A stretch of 64,000 bases of DNA from Streptomyces morookaense (GCF_013030945.1 NZ_JABBXF010000016.1:124001-188000), one strand, 5' to 3'; numbered from the stretch's first letter, positions 51,647-60,432 are shown. The notes: a model not told the origin generated them from the letters alone. A program made the numbers and translations.

Positions 51647-53286
51647 GTGCGGTTCTCCTCAAGGGTGTGGGAGGTGGGGCGGGGGGTGCCGTCAGGGGTG
51701 TCGGCGAGGGTGCTCAGGGCGCGCCGGTCGACCTTGCCGCTGGTGGTGGTGGGCAGCGAGGCGACGGGGACGACCCGGTCGGGCAGCATGCGCTTGGGCA
51801 GCAGGCCGCGCAGTTCGGCGAGGAGCTCGCGCTCGCCCGCGTCGGTCAGGGCGTAGGCCCAGATCTCGCCCGCGTGGTCGCCGCCGTCCTTGGCGACGAC
51901 GGCCGCGGTGGAGACCTGGGGCAGGTCGAGGACGGCGCTCTCCACGTCGAGCAGGTCGATGCGGTGGCCGCGCCGTTTGACCTGCGAGTCGCGGCGGCCG
52001 CGCAGGAAGACGCGCCCGTCGGGGGTGATCCGGCCGATGTCGCCGCTGGCGTAGGCGCGGCGGGGTGCGCCGTCGCGGAAGGCCACGGTGACGGTGGGGT
52101 CGGTGAGTTCGCCGTTGCGCAGGTAGCCCTGGAAGACGGTGGGTCCGGCGATGTGGATCTCGCCTTCGCCGTCGGTGGGCCGGCCGTCCTCGTCCAGGAC
52201 CTCGATGTCGACGCCGCCGATGCCGCGGCCGATGGTCAGTTCCTGGTCGGCGGTCCAGTCGCGCGGCATCAGCCAGTAGGTGCAGGCGTTGGTCTCGGTG
52301 GGCCCGTAGAGGTTGTAGAAGGGCACGTCGCCCAGCAGTTCGAGGTACTCCTCCAGCAGCTGGGGCGCGAAGGCCTCGCCGCCGAAGAAGGCCACGCGCA
52401 GGGTCGGCGGTACCGCATCGGCGAACCCGCCCTGCTGGAGCATGTTGTGGTAGAGGGACGGGACGGCCATGAAGGCCGTGATCCGCTGCTCGTTGAGCCA
52501 GTTCACCACGTCGCGCGGGAAGGCGCGCAGCATGTCCGGCATGAGCACCGCACAGGCTCCGGCGGCGGCCGCGCCGTACAGGTCGAAAGTGGTCAGGTCG
52601 AAGGTGAGGGCGGCCTGCGAGCCGATCCTGTCGTGCTCGGTGAGGCCGAACTCGGCGGCGGCCCACCGGGCGTAGTGGGCGACGTTGGCGTGCGAGAGCA
52701 GGACGCCCTTGGGCCAGCCGGTGCTGCCGGAGGTGAACAGGATGTACCCGCCGCGGTCGGCCGGCGCGGGCAGCGGGGCCGGGCGGCCGTCCCCGTCCAG
52801 GACGCGCAGCCGGTGCAGTCCGTGCTCCAGCGGCTCCGCGTCCGGCTCGGCGCCGTCGCGGGCCTCGGCCGCGGCCTTGCGGCACACGGGCAGGGCCCGG
52901 TCGGTGGTGAGCAGCAGCGAGATGCCGGCGTTGCGCACCATCCGGGCCGTGCGGGCCGGGGGGTCGGCGGTGTCGAGGGGGGCGACGACCGCACCGGCCC
53001 GCAGGGCGGCGTAGAGGGCGATCACGGTGGAGGGGGTCTTGGGGGCGTGGACGCCGACGCGTTCGCCGGGGACGAGGCCGTCGTCGGCGAGCCGGGCGGC
53101 CAACGCGTCGACGGCGCGGTCGAGTTCGGCGTACGTCCAGGTCTCGCCGGCACCGGACAGGGCGGGGCGGTCGGGGTACCGGCGGGCGGAACGGGCCAGG
53201 AGACCGTCCAGGCGCAGGGTCTCGGTCCCGGTGGTGCCGTCGGTGACGGCGGGGGCGGCGGGGGCGGTGGGGGCGGTGGGGGTCAC
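51643..53286 (-). CDS. stand-alone amino-acid adenylating enzyme (AMP ligase)
   Basis: A 547-residue A-domain protein with core motifs A3 FTSGSTGWPKG near 190, A4/A5 LTFDLTTFDLYG and NLYGPTETNACTYW, A8 GRRDSQVKRRGHRID near 425, and A10 TTTSGKVDRRAL with the catalytic Lys near 520. The D of FDLTTFD sits where alpha-amino-group recognition occurs in Phe and Pro A-domains. The TETNACTYW stretch is like prolyl ligases of pyrrole pathways. It activates an amino acid and loads it on the downstream carrier protein. Whether the acid is proline, beta-alanine or another cannot be fixed by eye. Confidence 0.93.
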   Translation of the reverse strand: MTPTAPTAPAAPAVTDGTTGTETLRLDGLLARSARRYPDRPALSGAGETWTYAELDRAVDALAARLADDGLVPGERVGVHAPKTPSTVIALYAALRAGAVVAPLDTADPPARTARMVRNAGISLLLTTDRALPVCRKAAAEARDGAEPDAEPLEHGLHRLRVLDGDGRPAPLPAPADRGGYILFTSGSTGWPKGVLLSHANVAHYARWAAAEFGLTEHDRIGSQAALTFDLTTFDLYGAAAAGACAVLMPDMLRAFPRDVVNWLNEQRITAFMAVPSLYHNMLQQGGFADAVPPTLRVAFFGGEAFAPQLLEEYLELLGDVPFYNLYGPTETNACTYWLMPRDWTADQELTIGRGIGGVDIEVLDEDGRPTDGEGEIHIAGPTVFQGYLRNGELTDPTVTVAFRDGAPRRAYASGDIGRITPDGRVFLRGRRDSQVKRRGHRIDLLDVESAVLDLPQVSTAAVVAKDGGDHAGEIWAYALTDAGERELLAELRGLLPKRMLPDRVVPVASLPTTTSGKVDRRALSTLADTPDGTPRPTSHTLEENRT

Positions 53287-54080
53287 TGCAGGGTCTCCGC
53301 GGGGGTCGGGCGGCCGGGGACAGCGTGTTCGTCGTGTTCGTCGAGGAAGGCGCAGGCGGCGTCGATGACGAGGTCGGGGCAGACCAGGTGGGGGTAGTGG
53401 TCGACACCTTCCGGCACGATCCGCCGCACGGGGCCGCGCAGGGCGCGCTCGGCGGAGTCGAGCTGGTCGAGGGTGCCGTACTCGTCCTGATCGCCCTGGA
53501 TCAGCAGGACCGGCGCGGTGACGTCCAGGTCCTTCTCGATGTTCCAGTCGCGGAACCCGTCCGAGAGCCAGACCCGGCTCCAGCTGCCGAAGACGCCCTG
53601 CGGGTCGTCGTGCACCAGGGCCATCTTGCGTTGCAGCGGCCCCGCTTCGAAGGACGCGCGGGCCGCCTCGATGCCCTTGCGGTTCTGCTCCTCGAAGTAC
53701 AGGTGCGGGCCGAGGGCGACCACGGCGGTGGCGGGGCGGACCGAGGCGTACAGCAGCCCGATGGAGGCGCCGTCGCTGTGCCCGACCAGGACCGGGTTGC
53801 CGATACCGAGCAGGTCGAGCAGCTCGGGCAGGTCCTCCTGGGCGTGCTCGTGCATATAGCGGGGGGTGCGGGGGCGCACGGCGGGGCCCGAACCGCCCTG
53901 ACCGAGGCGGGAGTACACCAGGGCGCGGCGCCCGGTGGCCGCGGCGAGGCGGGCGGGGAAGCGTCCCCAGCTCGCGATGCAGCCGAGCCCGCCGTGCAGG
54001 AAGACGAGCGGCGCCAGGTCGGGGTCGCCGTCGAGGAGAACATGCTCGACGGGGCCGTTTCGGGTCTCGGCTATCGGCAC
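53283..54080 (-). CDS. alpha/beta hydrolase, first gene of ten-gene operon
   Basis: A 265-residue hydrolase with an oxyanion segment VFLHGGLGCIASW near 32, nucleophile elbow VGHSDGASIG near 105, acid in LLIQGDQDEYGTL near 205 and His in VPEGVDHYPHL near 235. GTG 54080 follows GAAAGG. It overlaps the adenylating gene by GTGA. It could serve as thioesterase releasing the product, or as an ester or amide former. It is related to epoxide-hydrolase-like enzymes. Confidence 0.88.
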   Translation of the reverse strand: MPIAETRNGPVEHVLLDGDPDLAPLVFLHGGLGCIASWGRFPARLAAATGRRALVYSRLGQGGSGPAVRPRTPRYMHEHAQEDLPELLDLLGIGNPVLVGHSDGASIGLLYASVRPATAVVALGPHLYFEEQNRKGIEAARASFEAGPLQRKMALVHDDPQGVFGSWSRVWLSDGFRDWNIEKDLDVTAPVLLIQGDQDEYGTLDQLDSAERALRGPVRRIVPEGVDHYPHLVCPDLVIDAACAFLDEHDEHAVPGRPTPAETLQ

Positions 54081-54362
54081 ATCAATACCTTTCTCGGTCG
54101 GGTGCGGAAAATGACTGGGTAAAGCGGCGCACAGCCATCGGCAAATATGAAACAGCGTCCGCGGGCCCCGGGGAATGTCACCAAAGAACGTCGCCGCCAC
54201 CTCAACAACCGTTCTGATGTGTGGTATTGATGCAGTACACCCTCTGTTCAATTGCACGGCATGCGACTTGACATCCACCGCATTCACGCCGGTGCAACAC
54301 TCCCGTAAGAATCGCGTACGGGGCGGGATATGCCTTTACCGGATCACTTATGCTCTGGAGTC
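54081..54362. promoter_or_regulatory. divergent control region between the ten-gene operon and LysR
   Basis: 282 bp, AT-richer than the flanks. AGAACG (near 54184) and CGTTCT (near 54209) form an inverted repeat. TTGACA at 54268-54273 could be a promoter element toward the LysR gene. Several T-N11-A patterns typical of LysR sites are possible but not decisive by eye. Confidence 0.45.
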
Positions 54363-55256
54363 ATGGATGTCGACCTCCGCCATCTCCGCAACTTCCTGGC
54401 CGTGGCCGAGGAGGGCGGCTTCACGGCCGCCGCCCGGCGCCTGCACCTCGCCCAGCCGACCCTGACCCGGAGCATCCGGACCCTGGAAGAAGCCCTGGGA
54501 GTCCGCCTGTTCGACCGCACGACCCGCAGGACCGCACTCACCGACAAGGGCCGGGAGCTGCGCAGCTCCCTCGTCCCGCTGCTGCATCGGCTCGACACCG
54601 CACTCACCGGGCTGCGCAAGGGCGAATCCCTGCGCGTCGGCTTCAACTGGGGGCTGCCCGAGGGGCTTTCGGGCACGGCGGCCCGGTTCGGGGACGAGAC
54701 CGGGGTGGCGGTGGAGTTCGTCCGCAGCGACACCCCGCTGGCCGGCCTGGACACGGGCACCGTCGACGTCGCGCTGCTGCGCGCCGAACCGCTGCCGAAA
54801 GGCCTGCGCGGGGTCCTGTTGTGCGAGGACACCCGCGTCGCCGCCGTCCCCGGCCACTGGCCGCTGGCGGCCCGCTCCCGGCTGGGCTGGGCCGAACTGG
54901 CGGATCTGCCGCTGGTCGTCAACACCGTCAGCGGCGTCACCTTCCCCGCCATGTGGCCGGCGGGCCGGCGCCCCACGGTGGGCGCCGAGTGCCGCAACTA
55001 CGACGAGTGGCTGGAGAAGGTGGCCGCCGGCCTGGGCGTGGGCTCCGCCCCCGCGGCCGCCGCCCGGCGCCATCTCCATCCCGCGGTCCGGATGATCCCC
55101 CTCGACGACGCCCCCGTCGTCCGCGCCTACCTCGCCTATCCCTCGCACGGCGCGCACCCGCAGGCGGCACGGTTCGCCGACGAGGCGTGGCGCGCGGCCG
55201 AGGCCCTGGCGACGAAGGGCCTCACCGCCGACGAGCAGCCGGCCCGGGGCTGTTGA
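54363..55256 (+). CDS. LysR-family transcriptional regulator
   Basis: A 297-residue LysR regulator. The winged HTH at residues 4-62 reads LRHLRNFLAVAEEGGFTAAA...LAQPTLTRSIRTLEEALGVRLF, followed by a periplasmic-binding-like effector domain. ATG 54363 is preceded by GGAG. It diverges from the ten-gene operon and is most likely its activator, perhaps with a pathway intermediate as co-inducer. Its stop is 6 bp from the convergent GNAT gene. Confidence 0.92.
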   Translation: MDVDLRHLRNFLAVAEEGGFTAAARRLHLAQPTLTRSIRTLEEALGVRLFDRTTRRTALTDKGRELRSSLVPLLHRLDTALTGLRKGESLRVGFNWGLPEGLSGTAARFGDETGVAVEFVRSDTPLAGLDTGTVDVALLRAEPLPKGLRGVLLCEDTRVAAVPGHWPLAARSRLGWAELADLPLVVNTVSGVTFPAMWPAGRRPTVGAECRNYDEWLEKVAAGLGVGSAPAAAARRHLHPAVRMIPLDDAPVVRAYLAYPSHGAHPQAARFADEAWRAAEALATKGLTADEQPARGC

Positions 55257-55262
55257 CGGGCG

Positions 55263-55838
55263 TCACTTCCCGAGGATGCTGCACAGGGCCGACGGGCCGG
55301 GGAAGTCCTCGGGAAGGGCGTCCATCAGCAGCTCGTCGACACACTGCCCCAGCCAGTGCCCGGACCTGCGCAGCCGCCCGGCGAACCGGAACCCGGCCTT
55401 CTCGTAGGCGGCCAGCCCGGCACGGTTGGGCTCCAGCACCCTCAGCCACACCGAGCGCAGCGCCCCCAGATGGAACGCCCAGTCCAGCGTCAGCCGGGTC
55501 GATTCCTCCGCATACCGCTTGCCGCGCATGGCGGGAGCGATGAGGATGGCGAACTCGGCGGTCGCGGCGACGGAGTTGATCTGCAGCCAGGTGAGGCCGA
55601 CGGACTGCCGGTCCTTCACGCGCAGCACCTCGAACTGGACGTGGTCCCGGTCGGCCCGCCGCCGCTCCCACGTGGCGAGCCGGGCCTCCCACGGCTGGGG
55701 GAAGCGGCCGCCGTAGCCGAGGATGGTGGTCGGGTCGCTCTCCCAGGCGTGATACTCGGCCAGCGCTTCCGGGCGGGGCATTCCCAGGGCGAGACGTTCA
55801 CCGGTCAGCAGGACGTGCGGGGCGTGCGGGCTGCTCAT
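55263..55838 (-). CDS. GNAT-family N-acetyltransferase (RimJ/RimL-like)
   Basis: A 191-residue acetyltransferase with the acetyl-CoA motif region AMRGKRYAEESTRLTLDWAF near 105 and VLEPNRAGLAAYEKAGFRFAG near 140, as in RimJ/RimL or antibiotic N-acetyltransferases. ATG 55838 after TTGAGGAATC. TTG 55850 is an alternative. The substrate is unknown. Its location suggests independence from the operon. Confidence 0.88.
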   Translation of the reverse strand: MSSPHAPHVLLTGERLALGMPRPEALAEYHAWESDPTTILGYGGRFPQPWEARLATWERRRADRDHVQFEVLRVKDRQSVGLTWLQINSVAATAEFAILIAPAMRGKRYAEESTRLTLDWAFHLGALRSVWLRVLEPNRAGLAAYEKAGFRFAGRLRRSGHWLGQCVDELLMDALPEDFPGPSALCSILGK

Positions 55839-55883
55839 GCGATTCCTCAAGGGGGGACCGACGGGGGCGGTGGCGCGCGGCGC

Positions 55884-55917
55884 GGATTCTCGCAGGGGGC
55901 GGATTCTCGCAGGGGGC
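55884..55917. repeat. 17-bp tandem duplication
   Basis: GGATTCTCGCAGGGGGC occurs twice in direct tandem (55884-55900 and 55901-55917) in the gap upstream of the GNAT gene. A recent slippage or unequal exchange is likely. Confidence 0.9.
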
Positions 55918-56014
55918 GGCGGCGGCCCGGCCCTCGCCCCGCCCCCGTGGCACGCCCCTGACCAGCGCGGGCACCGGTCCGGCGGTCACCCGAACGGTCT
56001 ACTGCCGGCCGTGC

Positions 56015-56703
56015 TCACCCCAGTCGGCGCACCGGCTCGCCCGCGAGGAACGCCTCGATGTCCTCCACCGCCTGGGCGAAGTAGCCGTCGTAGTTGCGCC
56101 GCGTCACATACCCGAGGTGGGGTGTGGCCAGCAGGTTCGGCAGCGAGCGGTACGGATGGTCCGCGGGCAGCGGCTCGATGTCGAAGACGTCGACGCCCGC
56201 ACCGGCGATTCGGCCCTCGCGCAGCGCCGTCGCCAGCGCCTCCTGGTCCACGATGGCGGCACGGGAGGTGTTGACCAGGAACGCGCCGGGACGCATCGCC
56301 TTCAGCTCCGCCTCGCCGATCAGGCCCCGGGTGCCGTCGGTGAGCGGCAGGTGGACGGAGACGATGTCGCTGCTCGCCAGCAGCTCCTCCTTCGACGCCG
56401 CGCGGCGTGCTCCGGCGGCCGCGGCCCGTTCGTCCGTCAGGTTCCGGCTCCAGGCGATCACGTCCATCCCGAAGGCCTGGCCGACCCGGGCCACCTTGCT
56501 GCCGATCCGGCCGAGCCCGAGCAGGCCGAGCCGCCTGCCGTACAGGTCGGTGCCGACCGTGCTCTGCCAGGGTCCGCCCTCGCGCAGGGCGGTGTTCTCC
56601 TGCACCAGGCCGCGGGCCAGCCCGAGAATGAGCGCCCAGGTGAGCTCGGCCGGGGGCTCGCCGTTGCGCATGCCCGAGGTGACGAGCAGTCTGCGCGGCA
56701 CCT
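56015..56703 (-). pseudogene. truncated D-2-hydroxyacid dehydrogenase
   Basis: The frame has the NAD-binding LGLLGLGRIGSKVARVGQAF, then the catalytic Arg in VNTSRAAIVDQ, Glu in DVFDIEPLP and His in ATPHLGYVTR, as in D-2-hydroxyacid dehydrogenases (about 310-320 residues). The N-terminal substrate domain is gone. The match begins only at RRLLVTSGMRN, and about 20 residues between GMRN and PPAELTW are also missing. Upstream the frame runs into the inverted repeat starting at 56709. A deletion next to that repeat removed the start and promoter. A short product from an internal start is possible but unlikely to work. Confidence 0.8.
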
Positions 56704-56708
56704 CAGTG

Positions 56709-56854
56709 CCCCGTAAGGGGCGCGGGGAACTGCGCGACCGGCCACGACGCACCCGCAGTCGAAGTACCGGGGCTTCGCCCCGGACCCCGGGGTGGGTTCA
56801 TCGGCTGCGGGCCGGAGGGGGCTGGTCGCGCAGTTCCCCGCGCCCCTTACGGGG
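56709..56854. repeat. 146-bp element with 31-bp perfect inverted ends
   Basis: Positions 56709-56739 and 56824-56854 are perfect reverse complements (31 bp), starting CCCCGTAAGGGGCGCGGGG. The loop contains a further hairpin CCGGGGCttcGCCCCGG (56767-56783) and pairing CCCGCAG/CTGCGGG. The outer end CCCCGTAAGGGG also occurs at 4871-4882. It looks like a dispersed Streptomyces palindromic element or terminator. No coding capacity or target-site duplication was found. Confidence 0.85.
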
Positions 56855-56871
56855 CCGCCCCCAACGGGGCG

Positions 56872-57612
56872 CTACCGCACGTGCGCGCCCCCGAATTCCC
56901 GCACCGCCTCGTCCACGATCGTCTGCAGCCGCGCATGATGCGCACCCCGCCAGTACACGCGCCCGCACGCGGTGCACTGCGCGAAGACGTCGTAGGTGCG
57001 CTGCGTGCCGTGCTCCAACTGCTCCCGGACGGCGTCCTTGTCCGCGTCCTGGAGCCGCCCGTTGCACGCGGTGCAGCGCGTCCAGGGGGCGAGGGCCGGG
57101 GCGAACCGGCCGAGGACGTCCCGCAGTTGGTCGTCCGGGCGGTCGCTGTAGACGTACGCGCCCGCCCACAGCTCCCGGCGGCGCAGCAGTCCGCGGTCGC
57201 GGGAGAGCATCACCCGGCGCTGGGCGGCGGAGAGCGCGGCGAGGGCCGGGTCGCCGATGTCCTCGCTCTCGTAGGCGGCGTCCACGCCCAGCAGCCGCAG
57301 CCGGCGGGCGAGCGTCCCCAGGTGCACATCGAGCAGGAACCGCAGCGGCGCGCCCGGCACCTCCTGGGGCCGGGCCACCTCCTCGACCTCCACGGTCTCC
57401 CCCGCGCCCGGCACATGCGAGGCGGCCGTCTCCCGGCCGTCGACCAGCAGCCGGCCGACCTCGGTGAGCGGGACGCCGAGCGACTCGACCACGTGGCCGA
57501 GCGTCGACGCGCCGTCGGTCACCACGGCGGTACGGGCCCGGTGCCGCCGCCCCGGTTCGACGAAGAGCTGCAGGCCGGGGGCGAAGCTGATGGTGATCTC
57601 GGGTCCGTTCAC
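56872..57612 (-). CDS. Mut7-C RNase-domain protein with N-terminal ubiquitin-like part
   Basis: A 246-residue protein. The first about 85 residues are a ubiquitin/ThiS-like fold (ISFAPGLQLFVEPG, GETVEVEEV). The rest is a Mut7-C PIN-like RNase domain (FLLDVHLGTLARRLRLLGVDAA, MLSRDRGLLRRR) with a zinc ribbon CTACNGRL...CTACGRVYW. The acid residues LLDVH and SEDIGD fit a PIN active site. GTG 57612 start. Its exact RNA target is unknown. Confidence 0.88.
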   Translation of the reverse strand: MNGPEITISFAPGLQLFVEPGRRHRARTAVVTDGASTLGHVVESLGVPLTEVGRLLVDGRETAASHVPGAGETVEVEEVARPQEVPGAPLRFLLDVHLGTLARRLRLLGVDAAYESEDIGDPALAALSAAQRRVMLSRDRGLLRRRELWAGAYVYSDRPDDQLRDVLGRFAPALAPWTRCTACNGRLQDADKDAVREQLEHGTQRTYDVFAQCTACGRVYWRGAHHARLQTIVDEAVREFGGAHVR

Positions 57613-57855
57613 ATCACCAGCATGCCACCGGCCACCGACACCGCCGGGGCCGGGGCCGTCATGAGGGCCGTCCCGTGCGGAACTTGGCGCCAGGGGGTCA
57701 GGCGGGTGACAGCGCCCGCGGCGGCGCGCGTGTCGGGCCGTCCCCGGGTGCACGGCAGGGGAGGCTGCTGCGCACGCGACAACCGGGTTGACCCGACAAC
57801 CATGCAATGCGATGGACGGGTGTCCGGTACCGGCCCCGATCGAGGAGAGCGGTCG

Positions 57856-58161
57856 ATGGAAACCGTCTACCAGATGATGGCCACAACCCTCAGCGAGCAC
57901 TTCGGCGTCCCCGAGGACCACATCCACCCGGACGCCACCTTCGAGGAGCTCGACGTCGACTCCCTCGCCCGGGCCGAGATGCTCGCCGTCGTCGAGGGCC
58001 GGCTGAAGGTGACCCTCGATCAGGAACCCGGCGGCCTCACGCTCGGCGAGGCCGCCGCCCGCATCGAGCGGCTGCTGGCCGGCGGCACCGGGGGCGCGGC
58101 GACGGCCGCGGCACCCCCGCCGGGAACGGGGCCCGCTTCGCTGCCCGGCCCTCTCCTGTGA
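57856..58161 (+). CDS. acyl carrier protein
   Basis: A 101-residue carrier protein with the phosphopantetheine Ser in ELDVDSLARAEMLAVV near 38 and an Ala/Pro-rich tail. FAS/PKS-type ACP. ATG 57856 after GAGGAGAGCGG. Its stop overlaps the start of a ketosynthase stub (GTGA), so it once belonged to a fatty-acid or type II PKS-like gene set that has been deleted. Whether it is still used is unclear. Confidence 0.88.
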   Translation: METVYQMMATTLSEHFGVPEDHIHPDATFEELDVDSLARAEMLAVVEGRLKVTLDQEPGGLTLGEAAARIERLLAGGTGGAATAAAPPPGTGPASLPGPLL

Positions 58162-58247
58162 GCGAACACGCTGTCGCCGTCACCGGCATCGGCACGATCA
58201 CGCCGGCCGGGCTCGGCCGGGACGCGGCCTTCCTGCTTCGCGGGTGA
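58158..58247 (+). pseudogene. 5' stub of a beta-ketoacyl-ACP synthase gene
   Basis: GTG 58158 overlaps the ACP stop. The frame reads SEHAVAVTGIGTITPAGLGR, the universal ketosynthase N-terminus, for 29 codons, then a stop at 58245-58247. The remaining about 380 residues, including the catalytic Cys, are absent. No continuing ketosynthase coding was seen in any frame from 58248 to 58472, so a deletion removed the gene body. Confidence 0.8.
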
Positions 58248-58472
58248 AGGAGCACTACGTACGGACCCGTGGGGCGGGCCAACTGGTGGGCGCCGGGGCC
58301 GCTTCGGCGGGTGCACGGGAGGGTGGTGCGGCGTCTGGGGCTGGAGGAGGCCGGTCGCCTGCTCACCCGTTCGCATGAATGTCGCCGCCCGGTCCTTTGG
58401 GGCGAGGGTCACCGGTCAACGTCTGTGGTGGATCCGCATCCGGATCCAGGCCATCTGCGAAAGGGAGTCCCC

Positions 58473-59294
58473 GTGCCCGCACCCTCCGTGCTCGACCACA
58501 AGGCCCGTGCCTACAGCCTGGCCCACGCCTACTGGCTGGCACAGGCGTCCGATCTCGCCTACAAGGACAAGGACACCATCGAGGAGCGGGCACGCAGTTG
58601 GGGGTTCGACCGGGTACGGCATCACGAGACGCGGTTCACACCGCCGTTCCCGCTGCAGGACACCCAGGCGTACACGATGGCCAGCGACCACATGATCATC
58701 AGTGCCTTCCGGGGCACGGAGCCCTCGGAGATCCGCGACTGGCTCTCCGACGCCAATACCCCGCCGTGGCCGGGCCCGGCGAAGACCGGATACGTGCACC
58801 ACGGCTTCGGCCAGGCCCTCGAGTCGATCTACCCCGAGGTCGAGGACACCCTTCGCGAGTTCCGGACGAACGGCCAGACCCTGTGGTTCACGGGGCACAG
58901 CCTCGGCGGCGCCCTGGCCATGCTCGCAGGTGCGCGCCTCTACCTGGAGGATCCCAGGCTGCTGGCCGACGGCGTCTACACCTACGGCCAGCCCCGCACC
59001 TGTGACCGGTTGCTGGCCGACGCGTACAACAAGGGTTTCAAACAGCGCATGTTCCGGTTCGTCAACAACAACGACATCGTGGCGCAGCTGCCGCCCGAGC
59101 CCGCGTACACGCACGTCGACGCTCTGCGGTACATCGACTCCCACGGCAAGGTCCACGAGACGATCTCGTTCTTCGACGGTCTGACGGACCGGGCCAGGGG
59201 GCTGACGGCCGATGCGTTCGCCCCGGCGAGCGCCGGCGTGCGGGACCACTCCCTGCGCCATTACATCGCCGCTCTGGAGAAGAACCTCGCCTGA
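58473..59294 (+). CDS. class 3 lipase-like hydrolase
   Basis: A 273-residue protein with the class 3 lipase layout: ISAFRGTEPSEIRDWLSDA near 75, nucleophile WFTGHSLGGALAMLAGARL near 140, Asp in FVNNNDIVAQLPP near 200 and His near the C-terminus (VRDHSLRHYIAAL). No clear signal peptide, so likely intracellular or leaderless. GTG 58473 after AAGGGAG. It hydrolyses acylglycerols or other esters. Confidence 0.86.
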   Translation: MPAPSVLDHKARAYSLAHAYWLAQASDLAYKDKDTIEERARSWGFDRVRHHETRFTPPFPLQDTQAYTMASDHMIISAFRGTEPSEIRDWLSDANTPPWPGPAKTGYVHHGFGQALESIYPEVEDTLREFRTNGQTLWFTGHSLGGALAMLAGARLYLEDPRLLADGVYTYGQPRTCDRLLADAYNKGFKQRMFRFVNNNDIVAQLPPEPAYTHVDALRYIDSHGKVHETISFFDGLTDRARGLTADAFAPASAGVRDHSLRHYIAALEKNLA

Positions 59295-59312
59295 CCGCGG
59301 GCACGGAAGCCG

Positions 59313-59362
59313 GCGGCTCCGGCGCCCGGTCCACAGGGGAGAGGTCCGGGTGCCGGAGCCGC
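59313..59362. terminator. bidirectional terminator hairpin
   Basis: 59313-59329 and 59346-59362 pair over 17 bp with one G-U pair (GCGGCTCCGGC against GCCGGAGCCGC at the base), loop 16 bases. It lies between the convergent lipase and alcohol dehydrogenase genes. Confidence 0.8.
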
Positions 59363-59379
59363 GGCAGGGGTGGTGCGCG

Positions 59380-60432
59380 TCAGATCGTCGCGGTGTCGAT
59401 GACGAACCGGTAGCGCACGTCGCTGGCCAGGACCCGCTCGTACGCCTCGTTGATCTGGTCGGCGCGGATCACCTCGATCTCGGAGGCGATGCCGTGCTCG
59501 CCGCAGAAGTCCAGCATCTCCTGGGTCTCCGGGATGCCGCCGATCATCGATCCGGCCATGGACCGGCGCTGCCGGAAGAGGGCGGCCGGGGCGACGGTCA
59601 GCGCGTTCTCGGGGGCGCCGAGCTGGACCAGGGTGCCGTCGGTCTTCAGCAGGCCGAAGTACGCGTTCAGGTCCAGGTCCGCCGAGACGGTGTTGAGGAT
59701 CAGGTCGAAGGTGCCCGCCAGCGCCTCGAAGGTGGCCGGGTCGGAGGTGGCGTGGTAGTGGTCCGCGCCGAGCCGCAGGCCGTCGTCCTTCTTGCGGAGG
59801 GACTGGCTGAGCACGGTGACCTCGGCGCCCATGGCGTGGGCGATCTTCACGCCCATGTGGCCGAGCCCGCCGAGGCCGATGACGGCGACCTTCTTGCCGG
59901 GGCCGGCCTGCCAGTGGGCCAGCGGCGAGTACAGGGTGATGCCGGCGCACAGCAGCGGGGCCGCGGCGTCCAGCGGGATGCTCTCGGGGATGCGCAGGGC
60001 GTAGTTCTCGTCGACGACGATGTTCGTGGAGTAGCCGCCGTGCGTGAAGTCGCCGTGGCGGTCGGTGTCCGCGTAGGTGCCGGTCATGCCGGGCTCGCCG
60101 GTGCAGTACTGCTGCAGTCCGGCGCGGCAGTTGTCGCACTCGCGGCAGGAGTCGACGAAGCAGCCGACGCCGACGCGGTCGCCGACGGCGTAGCGGGTGA
60201 CGCCGGGGCCGGTCGCGGAGACGATGCCGGCTATCTCGTGGCCGGGGACGATGGGGAAGGTCTCGTGGCCCCACTCGCCGCGCACGGTGTGGATGTCGGA
60301 GTGGCAGATGCCGGCGTACTTGATGTCGATCAGGATGTCGTGCTCGCCCAGCGCGCGGCGGGTGATGGTGGTGCGCTCCAGGGGAGCCTTGGGGGCGGGG
60401 GCCGCGTAGGCGTGGGCAGTGGTGTGCGTCAT
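59380..60432 (-). CDS. NADP-dependent alcohol dehydrogenase (cinnamyl-alcohol/YahK type)
   Basis: A 350-residue MDR enzyme with catalytic zinc residues in [17 protein letters not shown] near 42 and [11 protein letters not shown] near 63, structural zinc [15 protein letters not shown] near 95, and the nucleotide loop [16 protein letters not shown] near 183. Members reduce aromatic or aliphatic aldehydes with NADPH. ATG 60432. The divergent XRE/MmyB-like regulator at 60552 likely controls it, a common Streptomyces pairing. Confidence 0.92.
   Translation of the reverse strand: MTHTTAHAYAAPAPKAPLERTTITRRALGEHDILIDIKYAGICHSDIHTVRGEWGHETFPIVPGHEIAGIVSATGPGVTRYAVGDRVGVGCFVDSCRECDNCRAGLQQYCTGEPGMTGTYADTDRHGDFTHGGYSTNIVVDENYALRIPESIPLDAAAPLLCAGITLYSPLAHWQAGPGKKVAVIGLGGLGHMGVKIAHAMGAEVTVLSQSLRKKDDGLRLGADHYHATSDPATFEALAGTFDLILNTVSADLDLNAYFGLLKTDGTLVQLGAPENALTVAPAALFRQRRSMAGSMIGGIPETQEMLDFCGEHGIASEIEVIRADQINEAYERVLASDVRYRFVIDTATI

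Noticed and set aside
45330-54080. Simple pyrrole-2-carboxylate cassette
   Set aside because: The A-domain, carrier and dehydrogenase would fit, but PanD, the second flavoprotein with reductase, PhyH, SDR and ADH are not explained, so I left the product open.
54081-54362. Naming one exact LysR binding site
   Set aside because: Several T-N11-A candidates occur and none stands out. Footprinting would be needed.
56709-56854. CRISPR-like or insertion-sequence interpretation of the inverted repeat
   Set aside because: Only one pair of inverted arms, no spacers, no transposase and no target duplication seen.
58248-58472. Search for further ketosynthase coding or a small gene before the lipase
   Set aside because: All frames give short, Gly/Arg-rich translations without ketosynthase motifs.
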